A DNA stretch of 47,985 nucleotides. Origin: Verrucomicrobiota bacterium. Lineage in GTDB: Bacteria > Verrucomicrobiota > Verrucomicrobiia > Verrucomicrobiales > Akkermansiaceae. This document shows positions 17,740-26,012 of this stretch, piece by piece. Within the stretch, counting starts at the first letter, position 1, and the number at the start of each line of letters is the position of its first letter. The stretch lies in the NCBI GenBank assembly GCA_026397725.1, contig JAPLUI010000087.1:1-47985 (forward strand), in the 5' to 3' direction. Made by a program: the position numbers and the translations under genes. Below the pieces are notes generated by a model. It ran no database searches and was not told the DNA's origin. It was given only the letters and a program-made list of their open reading frames with translations.

Positions 17740-18909
17740 TTATTCAGGGTTTGCCACGGGCGGCAATTCAACATGCGGGTTGCTGACAGAGAGGCCGCGC
17801 TCATCGGTGACATTGAAATAGAAGATGATTGGCCGCACTGCCGGCAGATTCACCGTCACGGACTTGCCATTGACCTCGGCCGGCACGCTCTGCCAGACAC
17901 GGTCCTTGGCGTTGGCGTAAGCGAGCTGGACTTTGGCCACGGTTCCGGTGCCCGAGATGATGGCTCCGGCCTTGTCCCCGGCAATTTTCGTGGGGCCGAT
18001 GTTCAACAGCGGTGCGCCCTTGTTCAGATAGCTGTTAATGAACGCGTCCACCTCGGGGAATGTCCAGATGTGGCCATGACCCCGGTTGATCCCGATGCAG
18101 AGCGTGACCGGCGATTTCACCAGATTGTAGGACTTCTGATAGCTATCCAGAGGATAGGCGAAATCATTGGTGCCGTTCATGAACAGCATCGGGCATTGCA
18201 CCTGCCCGAGATAACGCGACGGCTCGAAATGGTCAATCCAGCGCTGTTTCAAATCGTCAGGCATTTTGGCAAAATAGTTGTCAACCCAGGCACTCTTTTC
18301 ATGGATGAAGCCGCAGCCGTAAACCGGGACTGCCGCCTTGAACCGGTGGTCCAGCCCCGCCACAATACACGTCAGGTAGCCGCCCCAACTGATGCCTGTC
18401 AGCGCCGTCCTGTTAGGGTCAACTTCCTTGAGCGAAGCGAGCAGGGAGTGGCCGCGGATGACGGCCGCCACGGCCTGATAGGTCCAGACGTCCCTGGTCT
18501 CGTCAGGCCCGAAGACCGCGAACTTGACGTCATCGCCCTGATCCGGCCCGCCATCCGGCAAGCGTCCGGCCGGCCCGTTGCCAGCCAGGTCCATCGCCAG
18601 TGCTGCAAAGCCATGGTTGACCCAGTGCTTGACCCAGTCGCGAAAGGCGGCGCCGCCGCCGCCATGGACGAGAACGACCCCTGGAAATGGCCCTGGTCCA
18701 TCCGGCTTGCCGCAATAGGAAAACACCCTGGTTGGTTTGCCTTTGAAGGTTTCACCATCGTAGTACACTTCCTGGATCTGCTCTTTGGACTCGCCCCAGG
18801 TCGCGGGCGGCACCTTGGACAGCGCCGCCAGGTCCCACGGGCCGTCGTGCGCCGCCCAGGCGGCCGAAACCGAAGCTAACAAAATGCCGAGGCGGAATAA
18901 CTTTTTCAT
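17740..18909 (-). CDS. Secreted alpha/beta hydrolase (acetyl xylan esterase/dienelactone hydrolase-like)
   Basis: A 389-residue protein with a signal peptide (MKKLFRLGILLASVSAAWA). The fold's landmarks are in order: VVLVHGGGG (oxyanion loop), the nucleophile elbow TGISWGGYL, the acid in FMNGTNDFAYP and the His in NRGHGHIW. The C-terminal ~90 residues form an extra beta-rich domain (NVTDERGLSVSNPHVELP). It probably removes ester groups from polysaccharides, which fits the beta-helix protein encoded 20 nt downstream. It is the first gene of that pair. Intact by length. Confidence 0.82.
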   Translation of the reverse strand: MKKLFRLGILLASVSAAWAAHDGPWDLAALSKVPPATWGESKEQIQEVYYDGETFKGKPTRVFSYCGKPDGPGPFPGVVLVHGGGGAAFRDWVKHWVNHGFAALAMDLAGNGPAGRLPDGGPDQGDDVKFAVFGPDETRDVWTYQAVAAVIRGHSLLASLKEVDPNRTALTGISWGGYLTCIVAGLDHRFKAAVPVYGCGFIHEKSAWVDNYFAKMPDDLKQRWIDHFEPSRYLGQVQCPMLFMNGTNDFAYPLDSYQKSYNLVKSPVTLCIGINRGHGHIWTFPEVDAFINSYLNKGAPLLNIGPTKIAGDKAGAIISGTGTVAKVQLAYANAKDRVWQSVPAEVNGKSVTVNLPAVRPIIFYFNVTDERGLSVSNPHVELPPVANPE

Positions 18910-19013
18910 CTTGAGTGATGGTGTGAATGCATTGTTCTAACTTATTTCATGTCACCCCGCATACCGTGATGCGCTTGAGCAACCGTTTGCGGGGGGACTC
19001 GTGGTGCGGATGT

Positions 19014-19880
19014 TCATGGGTTTGGGAATTTCAGATAGGGCTGAATGGCTTTGAATCTCTGCGGCCCGATGCCAGGGACGAACAACAGATCAGCCGCCTT
19101 GAGATAGGGCCGACCTTCGATGATCCGATTGGCGAATTCCTCACCGATGCCCGGCAGCTTCATCAGTTCGTCGCGAGCGGCGGTATTCGGATCGAGCTTG
19201 AAGTCTGCGGTTAGCGCTTGCTTGCCCACGGCGAGCGCGATCTCCTCATCGTCGTTGCGCTGGTCCTGACGCTGTTGGGGCAGCTTATTCCAGTCGGTGT
19301 GGGACCACACGCCAAGTCCGCGCTTGGCTGCCTGCAATTCGAGATCCGCGAGTTGCGCCCGGTAATCGTCTTTCGTGCGTGCGTCGGGAGTCTCCCTGTA
19401 AACCCCATAAGCCCGGGCAAGGCCCAGCTTGACGAGATGGGCGGCCAGATCGGTGCCGTCGGGACCGGTCACAAATGCGTAGATGCGGGGATGGCGTCCG
19501 TCGCCCCGGGCGTCAGCGAATGAGGTATGGATGGTGAACGGCTTGTCGAGGACCCGGACGACTTCCTCGGCCGCGAGTTTTCCGTACTCCTTGGCCAGGT
19601 CAATCGCAGCCCTCGGGTTTGGAGCTGCGTCCGTGATGCCGAAATACCGTCGTTGGGCCCGCAGCCGCCGTTCGTCCGTGGCGTCGTTCACATGCCACTC
19701 CATGCAGTCGGCACCATACAGGCGAATCGTGAGTTCCTTGCCGGCGGGCGTCAGGATTCCGAAACTGTCGCCATCCGCCCATGCCGCGGGCACCAGGACG
19801 CACCTCTCGATTTGCTGAAGTGGCTCTCCCCTCAAGCTGGGAGCCAGCGCCAATGCCAGGATGATTGAAAGCGTTTTCAT
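19014..19880 (-). CDS. Secreted thermonuclease-like (SNase) domain fused to ComEA-type helix-hairpin-helix
   Basis: A 288-residue protein with a short signal peptide (MKTLSIILALALAPSLRG), an SNase-like OB-fold at about 25-190 (VPAAWADGDSFGILTPAG, IRLYGADCMEW, then GRHPRIYAFV with a candidate catalytic Arg and LVKLGLARAYGVY), and a C-terminal double helix-hairpin-helix (DPNTAARDELMKLPGIGEEF, LLFVPGIGPQRFKAIQPYLK) like that of ComEA. The family cuts DNA or RNA without strong sequence preference; the HhH part would hold DNA non-specifically. Export plus DNA binding suggests handling extracellular DNA, either for nutrition or uptake. It lies at the edge of the second defence island but need not belong to it. 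Confidence 0.8.
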   Translation of the reverse strand: MKTLSIILALALAPSLRGEPLQQIERCVLVPAAWADGDSFGILTPAGKELTIRLYGADCMEWHVNDATDERRLRAQRRYFGITDAAPNPRAAIDLAKEYGKLAAEEVVRVLDKPFTIHTSFADARGDGRHPRIYAFVTGPDGTDLAAHLVKLGLARAYGVYRETPDARTKDDYRAQLADLELQAAKRGLGVWSHTDWNKLPQQRQDQRNDDEEIALAVGKQALTADFKLDPNTAARDELMKLPGIGEEFANRIIEGRPYLKAADLLFVPGIGPQRFKAIQPYLKFPNP

Positions 19881-19931
19881 GAGGATGGCGACATTGATAG
19901 AGAGGCGTTGACGTTTCGGCGGCGGTTGCTG

Positions 19932-20804
19932 CTAATGAATTCGAGTCGGATGACAACACGCCGGATCGGCAGGTGGGGGGTCGAGGCGGGTTTGGCGTTT
20001 TGCACTCATGGCTTGGCGCAGGTCAAGGCCTCCTTCGTTGCGCAGGTCATGCCCGGTTGGTCCTCCGAAGCGTTTGACAGGATGGCTGCTGCCACGGGCA
20101 GGCAGTCGATAGGTTACCAAATCATCCAACCCATCCCCGACCCTGGCGAGCATGATCAGCCTAACGACATCAGGCTTCAATCGCTCCTCCAGCACCTGAT
20201 CCACAGCGGCCAGCAATTGCCGGTTGGGGGGGTGCGAAACAGGAGAGACAAACTGGCAGGGAAAGATCGCGGGCGGCGGGCCAGGTCCTTGGTAGCGCTT
20301 GCCAGTGAATTCATGGGCGGTCGATTGGGTGTGAATGACCCGCCCGTCTGGAGCCAGTCGTTTGAGTTCCACCGCCAGCAGCGCGGCGTATTCGGCAACT
20401 TCTTCGTCGCCGCCGAGTTCAGTCGTCGCGTCGATGACAGGGGAAATCTCCAACTCACGGTACTCCCGGTAGCCGGCATCTATCCGCAGCTTCTCGCCGG
20501 ACACAACCTGTCCTTCGATGGCCGCCGTGCCCTCGAAGCCGTTCTCTCTGGGTGTGGTGTGAGGAAAAAGCCAGTTGAGCACTTCTAGTACCTGCGTGCG
20601 GGCTGACTTCGATTCGCGCTCGCGTCCGCTATCGATCCAAGTGAAGGCGTCGGTCGGGTTGCTCGCGATTGCCAGTGCCTCCAGCACGCTGGTCTTGCCG
20701 CTATTGTTCTTGCCCACCAGCAGGTTCACGGTGCCAAGGCTATCCAAGCGCAGGCCTTCAAGGCGGCGGAGGCGTTCGATGTGGATGGAGTTCCAGCGGG
20801 GCAT
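19932..20804 (-). pseudogene. AAA/OLD-like ATPase, truncated, fused to a methylase-like tail
   Basis: The first ~235 residues are an ABC/OLD-type ATPase: RRLEGLRLDSLGTVNLLVGK, Walker A GKNNSGKT at residues 31-38 and the helical insert (VFSGEKLRIDAGYRE-like) up to NRQLLAAVDQVLEERLKPDV. The remaining signature, Walker B and the D/H loops are missing. From about 20130 the frame drifts into unrelated sequence and ends in RQTRLDPPPADPACCHPTRI, which is the C-terminal tail of YeeA/Eco57I-type DNA methylases, also found at 20880 and 23110. So this is a chimeric relic that ends in the first copy of that tail. It should have no ATPase activity. Confidence 0.75.
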
Positions 20805-20815
20805 GTGCGGGTAGT

Positions 20816-21040
20816 CTATGCGGGTTGTGCGGGCTTTGCCACCCCAAAGATGGCTGTGCCTTCACGTGGTGAATGGCAACACGCCGGGCCCGCGGGTGGC
20901 GGGTCGAGGAAGGTCTGATAGGGGTGGCCGGATTGCATGGACTCGGCGAGGGCGTCGTGGATTTCGAGGATGGTTTGTTGGGTGCGGTAGTGGCCGTGCT
21001 TGGCGATGTCCTTGCGCTTCACGACGGGGAAGGTGTCCAT
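20816..21040 (-). pseudogene. DNA methylase (YeeA/Eco57I-like) C-terminal tail, copy 2
   Basis: The frame [20 protein letters not shown], then [15 protein letters not shown] and [12 protein letters not shown] matches the last ~60 residues of large YeeA/Eco57I-type class I DNA methylases. No upstream part of such a gene exists: the tail begins 16 nt after the stop of the TOPRIM-like gene. It is 93% similar to copy 3 over about 260 nt and identical over its right 138 nt. A start at the internal ATG could give a short peptide, but no function is expected. Confidence 0.7.
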
Positions 21041-21145
21041 GAAGTGGTTCGCTATCTATCCGTCTGAGAGAGTGATATGTCTTCTCTCAAGCTCGTCCAA
21101 GAATATTGCCAGGCTTGGATTCAGTGGCCCCTTTGCAAGGAGAAC
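21008..21145. repeat. 138-bp exact direct repeat, left copy
   Basis: Identical to 23248-23385 (offset 2240). It covers the last 30 codons of the TOPRIM-like gene and the beginning of the methylase tail. Leftward from 21008 to about 20887 the two copies remain about 87% alike. To the right the match stops abruptly at 21145, which marks a recombination breakpoint. Confidence 0.9.
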
Positions 21146-21733
21146 CTTTCGTTTGCGGTATTCCTTGGATGCTTGGTCATAAAGACGGGCATCTTTTGGC
21201 TCGGTGCTGAGTATGTGTTCGTCAGCCTTCCTGAGAGCCAGATCGATGGCTTTCAAGCATCCAGTACTTTTGTCCGCCCTTGATTCATCCCACAAGGGCA
21301 GCAACCAGCATTCGACTTCGCGAACGCATATGGCGAAGATGATCCGGTCTTCGTAGAATGTCAAATCTTCAGTGCCGATGATTTCGCGCAATTTGGCGAC
21401 CACACGTTCGACCATTGTGTGCGGATCAAGTTGCCGATCATCCTCGCGCTGGGGTACACCAAAATTGACGTGCTCTGATTGATCCGTGTCTATCTGGACG
21501 ATGAGGTATTCCGCAAACTCGAGCGCATCCCGATGTTTCTTTCCCTGGAGGTAGCGAATGACGTTTTCCCAAGTCCCGAACTGCTGCCACGAAGATACCC
21601 CATCGGCGGTGGGATCCGGCTGATAGGGTTTCAGGAAGGGTTCCGCGGATTGATCCTTGAACCATCCAACCAGAATGTTTTTCAGCACCGCATAATCAGT
21701 GGCTCCCTCCGATACGACCGCAAACTCGTTCAT
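21056..21733 (-). CDS. TOPRIM-like putative nuclease, partner of the upstream ATPase
   Basis: A 225-residue protein that I read as TOPRIM-like. The opening [18 protein letters not shown] has the lone Glu (E9) of a TOPRIM first strand; [11 protein letters not shown] carries the DxD pair (D82, D84); [11 protein letters not shown] adds acidic residues (E139, E141) often seen in DUF4276/DUF4435-type variants. The C-terminal ~40 residues are basic and helical. It starts 6 nt after the stop of the ATPase gene, so the two form an operon. ATPase plus TOPRIM pairs include OLD, Gabija and PARIS (AriA/AriB) phage-defence systems; I cannot place it in any of them by eye. The gene is full length, unlike its neighbours, and its 3' end is duplicated at 23296-23385. 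Confidence 0.65.
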   Translation of the reverse strand: MNEFAVVSEGATDYAVLKNILVGWFKDQSAEPFLKPYQPDPTADGVSSWQQFGTWENVIRYLQGKKHRDALEFAEYLIVQIDTDQSEHVNFGVPQREDDRQLDPHTMVERVVAKLREIIGTEDLTFYEDRIIFAICVREVECWLLPLWDESRADKSTGCLKAIDLALRKADEHILSTEPKDARLYDQASKEYRKRKVLLAKGPLNPSLAIFLDELERRHITLSDG

Positions 21734-21739
21734 AATATC

Positions 21740-22975
21740 TTAGAAGTGTTCGGGAAGACCGCCAAGAAGGCCTGACATGAAAGCGCTTGAGAGTTTGATT
21801 GGGGTTCCCTCGGGGCGCGGGCGCGGAGCGCTTACTCGGTTGGCCACCGTGTGGCCCTCGCTGTTTCGGCGGACCACGTAGAGACGCTGCTGGTCATCCT
21901 GAAGATTCATCCCGTCCAAAATCGCCGGGTTATGCGTGGTGCAGATCACCTGCTTGCCGGTCTTTGCCGCCAGGGTCGTAAGCTGACGCATGAGTTCGGC
22001 ACAGAGCTTGGGATTGAGCGCATTATCGATGTTGTCGATTGCGAAGAACTTCGGTGTCTGCTTGCTCAGAAACAGCGTGAAATAGAACAGTAGATAGAGG
22101 AACCCCTCGTTGGCACTGCGTTGGTCGAAAACCGGCCCATCGGCGGGAAGCCAGCGGTCATGAATCAAGAGCCGTCCCCTGATTTCATCCTCCTCGGTCG
22201 GCAAACGCAGATCGCCGAACCAGCCCAGAAGTCCCAATTGGGACTTCAATTCCTTTGCGAATTTTCCGTTTCCCGCTGCGCCTGTGTCCGAGAGCAGCTT
22301 GAGCAAGCCCTCGCCTTTGGTTCCCAGTGGCTTGATCGCCCCCTCCGTTTCAAAATTCCTCAAAGCGGTGTTCTCGGGAGAATAGATGAGAAAGTCCCTG
22401 AGACTCAGCGAGGCGGCGATCTCAGGAAGTCGTTTGCGCTTTCTGGCAGCAGCAAGTTGTTTGGCGACAAGCTCACGTCCCAGCTCTTCGAGCACCCCCA
22501 GCTTGAGTTTGGATGAAAACCTCGTCCTAAAAAGCTCAAGCTCCCGGAGAAAGTCATCGGAATCCACCTCGTCGCTGATCTCATCCTGGTCCACTCCGGC
22601 CGCGACATGCCAAGCGATTCCAGGAAAACTCCGTGCGGAGTTCGGACGGGACACCTTGATGTCCAGTGGTTTAGCCGCATCAGTGCCGATCACACGAAAT
22701 GCAATCGGTTGATCGATGGGTGGCCTATTCTCCCGCAGTCTCATCGGTGGTACAAATTTTGAATGCATCCACTCCTGTTCAGTCACGCGGATTCCCCGCG
22801 TGTGGAGGAACTCGGCGTCCAGCTTGTTCGCGGCTGCGGCGGCGGCGAAAGCGATGGCTTCGAGGACGTTCGACTTCCCGCTGCCGTTCTCGCCAATGAG
22901 CACGGTGACGTTGCCGGGCTTGAGCGAAAGCTTGGCAATCGATTTGAAGTTTTCAATCTGGATTTCCGAGATCAT
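21740..22975 (-). CDS. ABC/AAA-type ATPase of a two-gene defence-like operon
   Basis: A 411-residue ATPase beginning ISEIQIENFKSIAKLSLKP with Walker A GENGSGKS at residues 28-35. A long helical insert follows, then SANEGFLYLLFYFTLFLSKQ (signature-helix region, ABC-like) and the Walker B strand KFFAIDNIDNALNP (about 309-322), where the usual Asp-Glu-Pro is replaced by Asp-Asn-Ile. The H-loop CTTHNPAILDG has His348. Proteins with this layout act as sensors or motors for a partner nuclease in OLD-like systems. The atypical Walker B suggests slow or regulated hydrolysis. It is intact and followed 6 nt later by the TOPRIM-like gene. Upstream, within 120 nt, lies methylase-tail copy 3. Confidence 0.75.
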   Translation of the reverse strand: MISEIQIENFKSIAKLSLKPGNVTVLIGENGSGKSNVLEAIAFAAAAAANKLDAEFLHTRGIRVTEQEWMHSKFVPPMRLRENRPPIDQPIAFRVIGTDAAKPLDIKVSRPNSARSFPGIAWHVAAGVDQDEISDEVDSDDFLRELELFRTRFSSKLKLGVLEELGRELVAKQLAAARKRKRLPEIAASLSLRDFLIYSPENTALRNFETEGAIKPLGTKGEGLLKLLSDTGAAGNGKFAKELKSQLGLLGWFGDLRLPTEEDEIRGRLLIHDRWLPADGPVFDQRSANEGFLYLLFYFTLFLSKQTPKFFAIDNIDNALNPKLCAELMRQLTTLAAKTGKQVICTTHNPAILDGMNLQDDQQRLYVVRRNSEGHTVANRVSAPRPRPEGTPIKLSSAFMSGLLGGLPEHF

Positions 22976-23097
22976 GGGAATTGCGGTGGCGGGAATTTAG
23001 ACGACGGTGGCAGGAAATGCGACACGGAATTACGGGCAAGCGGGGCTAGAATGGTGAATAGGCACCGGTGGGGCTGGGGTGAGTAGGGTGAAAATGC

Positions 23098-23280
23098 TCA
23101 TGACCTGGCAGGATGACAACACCTCGCATCCGCCGGTGGCGGGTCGCGGCGGGATTGATAGGGGTGGCCGGATTGCCTGGAGTCGGCGAGGGCGTCGTGG
23201 ATTTCGAGGACGGCTTGTTGGGTGCGGTAGTGGCCGTGCTTGGCAAGGTCCTTGCGCTTCACGACGGGGAAGGTGTCCAT
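23098..23280 (-). pseudogene. DNA methylase (YeeA/Eco57I-like) C-terminal tail, copy 3
   Basis: [36 protein letters not shown], then [14 protein letters not shown]: the same tail as copy 2 with several substitutions. It follows a 30-codon duplicate of the TOPRIM-like gene's 3' end and precedes the ATPase gene by 122 nt. It is a relic, and the third boundary of the modular array described in the findings. Confidence 0.7.
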
Positions 23281-23385
23281 GAAGTGGTTCGCTATCTATC
23301 CGTCTGAGAGAGTGATATGTCTTCTCTCAAGCTCGTCCAAGAATATTGCCAGGCTTGGATTCAGTGGCCCCTTTGCAAGGAGAAC
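23248..23385. repeat. 138-bp exact direct repeat, right copy
   Basis: Identical to 21008-21145. At its right end (23385) the sequence switches into the gene fragment that follows hsdS, so the duplicate has truncated that gene and given it a short foreign C-terminus. Confidence 0.9.
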
Positions 23386-23572
23386 ACGCGTCCATGGCGA
23401 AATCCTGGTCGTCGAAGTCGGGGCGGTAGATGCGCCGGGAGACGTAGAAGGTCCTGTTGGAAATCGGAATGGGCTGCTCATGCTCCAGAGGTCCGACGAG
23501 GCAATCGCCCGGTCGCATCTCCGGCACGTAGCGGAGAACCAGCTCTTCCGGTTGCTTGAGGAAGTCAATCAT
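23327..23572 (-). pseudogene. Unknown gene following hsdS, 5' part only
   Basis: The ATG at 23572 overlaps the hsdS stop (ATGA), so this was a coupled third gene of the type I operon. The first ~62 residues read DFLKQPEELVLRYVPEMRPG, then CLVGPLEHEQPIPISNRTFY and RRIYRPDFDDQDFAMD; I do not recognise the family. At 23385 the 138-bp repeat begins and adds about 19 unrelated residues before a stop. It is therefore a truncated gene. The position would suit an hsdR or an accessory gene, but the sequence does not show HsdR motifs. Confidence 0.55.
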
Positions 23573-25056
23573 GCGGCGGTGAGTTCCGCCACCAGGGCGG
23601 AGAGGAGGTTCTTGGCGGTGGCGCGGGAGGCGGCGAGCTGCGTTTCCAACTCGTCCACCAGAGCGATCAGTTGCGCCACTTTGGCCACGATCCGGCGTTG
23701 TTCCGCGAGGGGGGGGACGGGGACTGGAATCGCGTTCAGTTCCATCTGATTGATCTTCGGCATTGCGACTCGCGTGTCCGCCTTCACCGCCTGCACGAGG
23801 AACGACTCTGAGAGCATGTAACGTTGGAGGTAGAGCAGGTCGATGAGGGCATTGATCGGATACATGTCGGCGCTGCACAGCCCTTCGAAATCGACGACGA
23901 CGACCTTGGCCAAGTTCGGGCGGATTTTCGAGTAGACGATTTGTCCTGGGTAGAACCGGTGGTTCGAGCTGATGACCTTGTCCTCGCGCTCAGTCCTTCA
24001 TGGCAAGAGCACGCCGTTTCCCTTTTCGATGTTGTCTGGGGCGAGGTGGATGAAGTCCAAGAACTCATCAGGCTTCACCAGATTGGAAGCGATGATTGCC
24101 ACATCGCGGAAGCGAGCCCACGTCCAACTGTCGGGGACCTCGTATTGCAATGACTCTGCCGGGAGCGGCGAAAGGGGTGCGGCTTGGCTGCGGCGTTGCT
24201 CGGGAGTGAGTTCGCGCGCGAGGCGTTCGAGCAGTTCGCCCGCCGGTTCGTCGTTGGGGTCTTGGGGGACGAGTTTACCTTGGGCGGCGAGGGTGAGGAT
24301 GGATTTGCGGAGGTCGGCGGGGGGGATGGCGTAGGACTTGTGGAAGAGGAAGTGGAGGTTGGCCGGGGTGGGGGCGGCGGCAAAGCGGGCCAGCGAGGCG
24401 CGGGCGAGATCGGCGTGCCGCGTGTCGCGTTCCTGCTGCTGCGTCTCTAACTGATCACACAAGGTCATCAACTCATCCACCTTGGCGACGATGCGCTTCT
24501 GAACCTTACGGCTGGGCACCCAAAGCGACATCGCGTTCAGTTCGGCTTTGCCGATGACGCCTTGGGCCGAGCCACGCGAATTGCGACGCAAGCGAAGGGT
24601 GTAAGGAATCAGCGAATAGTAGAGAAATCTTGTGTCAAGTGCTGACGAAGGGCGAATGGCGGCGGCACTCCGACCGATTGCGCAGTCGATAGCGAGGTTC
24701 AGTTTGCCGACAGTAGCGCCGACGACACATACTAACACATCGCCCTTCTTCGCGAACTTGAGTGGGTTGGTGGTCCATACTTCTTCCCGAGGGTAGAGCG
24801 GACCAAACTCGCCGACCTTCACGAATAGAGTTCCTCGCCCTTCCGTGTTGTATTCGTCGCCCGCTGGAGCTTGGCCCATCACAAGTTCGACAAGTTCACC
24901 CATCATTCGGGTGTCTTCTTCGACAGGATGCTCCAAAGCTTTTGGAATCAAGCGACCTGTCGCTGCGAGTTCCAGCACCAACTCCCGCATCTTCGCCACC
25001 GCATCGGGCGCGTCGGCGAAGGTGTTGAATTTTTCGAAGAAGGTGTTGAGGGTCAT
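23569..25056 (-). pseudogene. hsdS: Type I restriction specificity subunit HsdS with one internal stop
   Basis: About 495 codons encode a two-TRD HsdS: opening TFFEKFNTFADAPDAVAKM, first recognition domain, then the central conserved helix (KVQKRIVAKVDELMTLCDQL), second half ADLRKSILTLAAQGKLVPQD, second recognition domain and the C-terminal helix PLAEQRRIVAKVAQLIALVD. A single TGA at 23998-24000 interrupts it after KGNGVLLP; the same frame continues RTEREDKV... with normal HsdS sequence, where relatives have Tyr. So it is a point nonsense change, not a frameshift. Two polypeptides (about 352 residues and a C-terminal piece from an internal start) could be made, and split HsdS can sometimes pair, but hsdM is deleted and hsdR absent. 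Its 5' end is duplicated twice in the repeat cluster upstream. Confidence 0.8.
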
Positions 25057-25059
25057 CGG

Positions 25060-25608
25060 TTATGTCGCCCTTTCAGGGCTTGGGAAGTGTTGGGGGCGGG
25101 TGACCCAGGGCGTTGCCCTGGGCTGTCGAATGTCGCCCCGTTGGGGCTGAAGAAAAGCCGCATCTTCGCCACGGCATCGGGCGCGTCGGCGAAGGTGTCG
25201 AATTTCTTGAAGAAGGTGGCGAGGGTCATGATTTGTGCCGCCCTTTCAGGGCTTGGAAAATGGGGGGATCGGTGACCCAGGGCGTTGCCCTGGGCTATCG
25301 AATGTCGCCCCGTTGGGGCTGATATCTTGCGCCCCAACAGGGCAAATCATCCCAGCCCAGGGCATCGCCCTGGGTGCTTGGTTCGAAAATGTATCGAGCC
25401 CTGAAGGGGCGTTCCATCCGGGATCCAACTCCACCCACGGAACCATGGTCCGCCCCTTCAGGGCTCGGATAGGCGTGGAAATGCCTTTCCTGGGGCGATG
25501 CCCCAGGCTGGTATGGATCGCGCCGTTGGCGCTGAAGATCACCGCATCGGGCGCGTCGGCGAACTGGTCGAATTAATGCAAGAAGGTGGCGAGGATCATG
25601 ATGCGTTC
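25060..25608. repeat. Palindromic repeat cluster with two extra hsdS 5' ends
   Basis: Four copies of a ~80-nt module alternate here (about 25067-25149, 25238-25321, 25329-25410 inverted, 25450-25535 diverged). Each module has three palindromes: GCCCTTTCAGGGC, CCCAGGGCGTTGCCCTGGG and GCCCCGTTGGGGC. Between modules sit two spare copies of the hsdS beginning: 25157-25229 (TFFKKFDTFADAPDAVAKM) and 25540-25599 (same, with a stop at codon 9). The open frames across these palindromes are spurious. This palindrome family is widespread in Planctomycetes/Verrucomicrobia intergenic DNA as far as I recall. It occupies the former hsdM-hsdS spacer. Confidence 0.85.
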
Positions 25609-25695
25609 TTAGCGGTCTTCCATACCAGCGGCCAGCCGCGCACGAGCAGCGGCAATGACGGGCTCTCCCACGCTCGTGTCACTGACCACAATCAT
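25609..25695 (-). pseudogene. PIN-domain toxin remnant (partner of UPF0175)
   Basis: The ATG overlaps the stop of the UPF0175 gene by ATGA, the usual position of its PIN/DUF3368 toxin. MIVVSDTS is the typical opening strand with the first catalytic Asp. After eight residues the frame jumps to a tail of ~20 residues and stops: 28 residues in place of about 150-160. The toxin is therefore lost by an internal deletion that preserved frame. Confidence 0.65.
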
Positions 25696-25958
25696 GCCCC
25701 GCGCACACGGTCGAGAGTGGCCAAATCGGACTGAAACTCCTCAACGGTGGTGCCGGGCCACGCTCCATGCGCGGCCAGGAAATTCACCGACTCCCAGCGG
25801 GAGGCGTGGCCGAGCATTTCACCCACCTGCGCGCAGGAGAGTCTGCCGCTGCGGTAGCCCTCCACCGCCAGGCTCTCCAACGTGGCACGCGGCAGATCGT
25901 CCCAAGCGCTCTGCAACAAGGCAGCGACGCGGTCAGGTAGTTGAAGAGTAAGTGTCAT
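25692..25958 (-). CDS. UPF0175 family antitoxin
   Basis: An 88-residue protein with the UPF0175 core: LPDRVAALLQSAWDD, then LESLAVEGYRSGRLSCAQVG and EMLGHASRWESVNFLAAHGA. These proteins form antitoxin partners of PIN-domain RNases. Full length. The toxin downstream is reduced to 28 codons, so this is an orphan antitoxin. It lies between hsdM and hsdS, in the same orientation. Confidence 0.85.
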   Translation of the reverse strand: MTLTLQLPDRVAALLQSAWDDLPRATLESLAVEGYRSGRLSCAQVGEMLGHASRWESVNFLAAHGAWPGTTVEEFQSDLATLDRVRGA

Positions 25959-26012
25959 GGCTGGAAATGATAAGGGATGGAGCCGGTTTTGGCAATGGCG
26001 GCGAATTGCGGT

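Noticed and set aside
25060..25608. Possible CRISPR array in the palindrome cluster
   Set aside because: Modules are three-part palindromes separated by hsdS sequence and vary in orientation; no uniform spacers.
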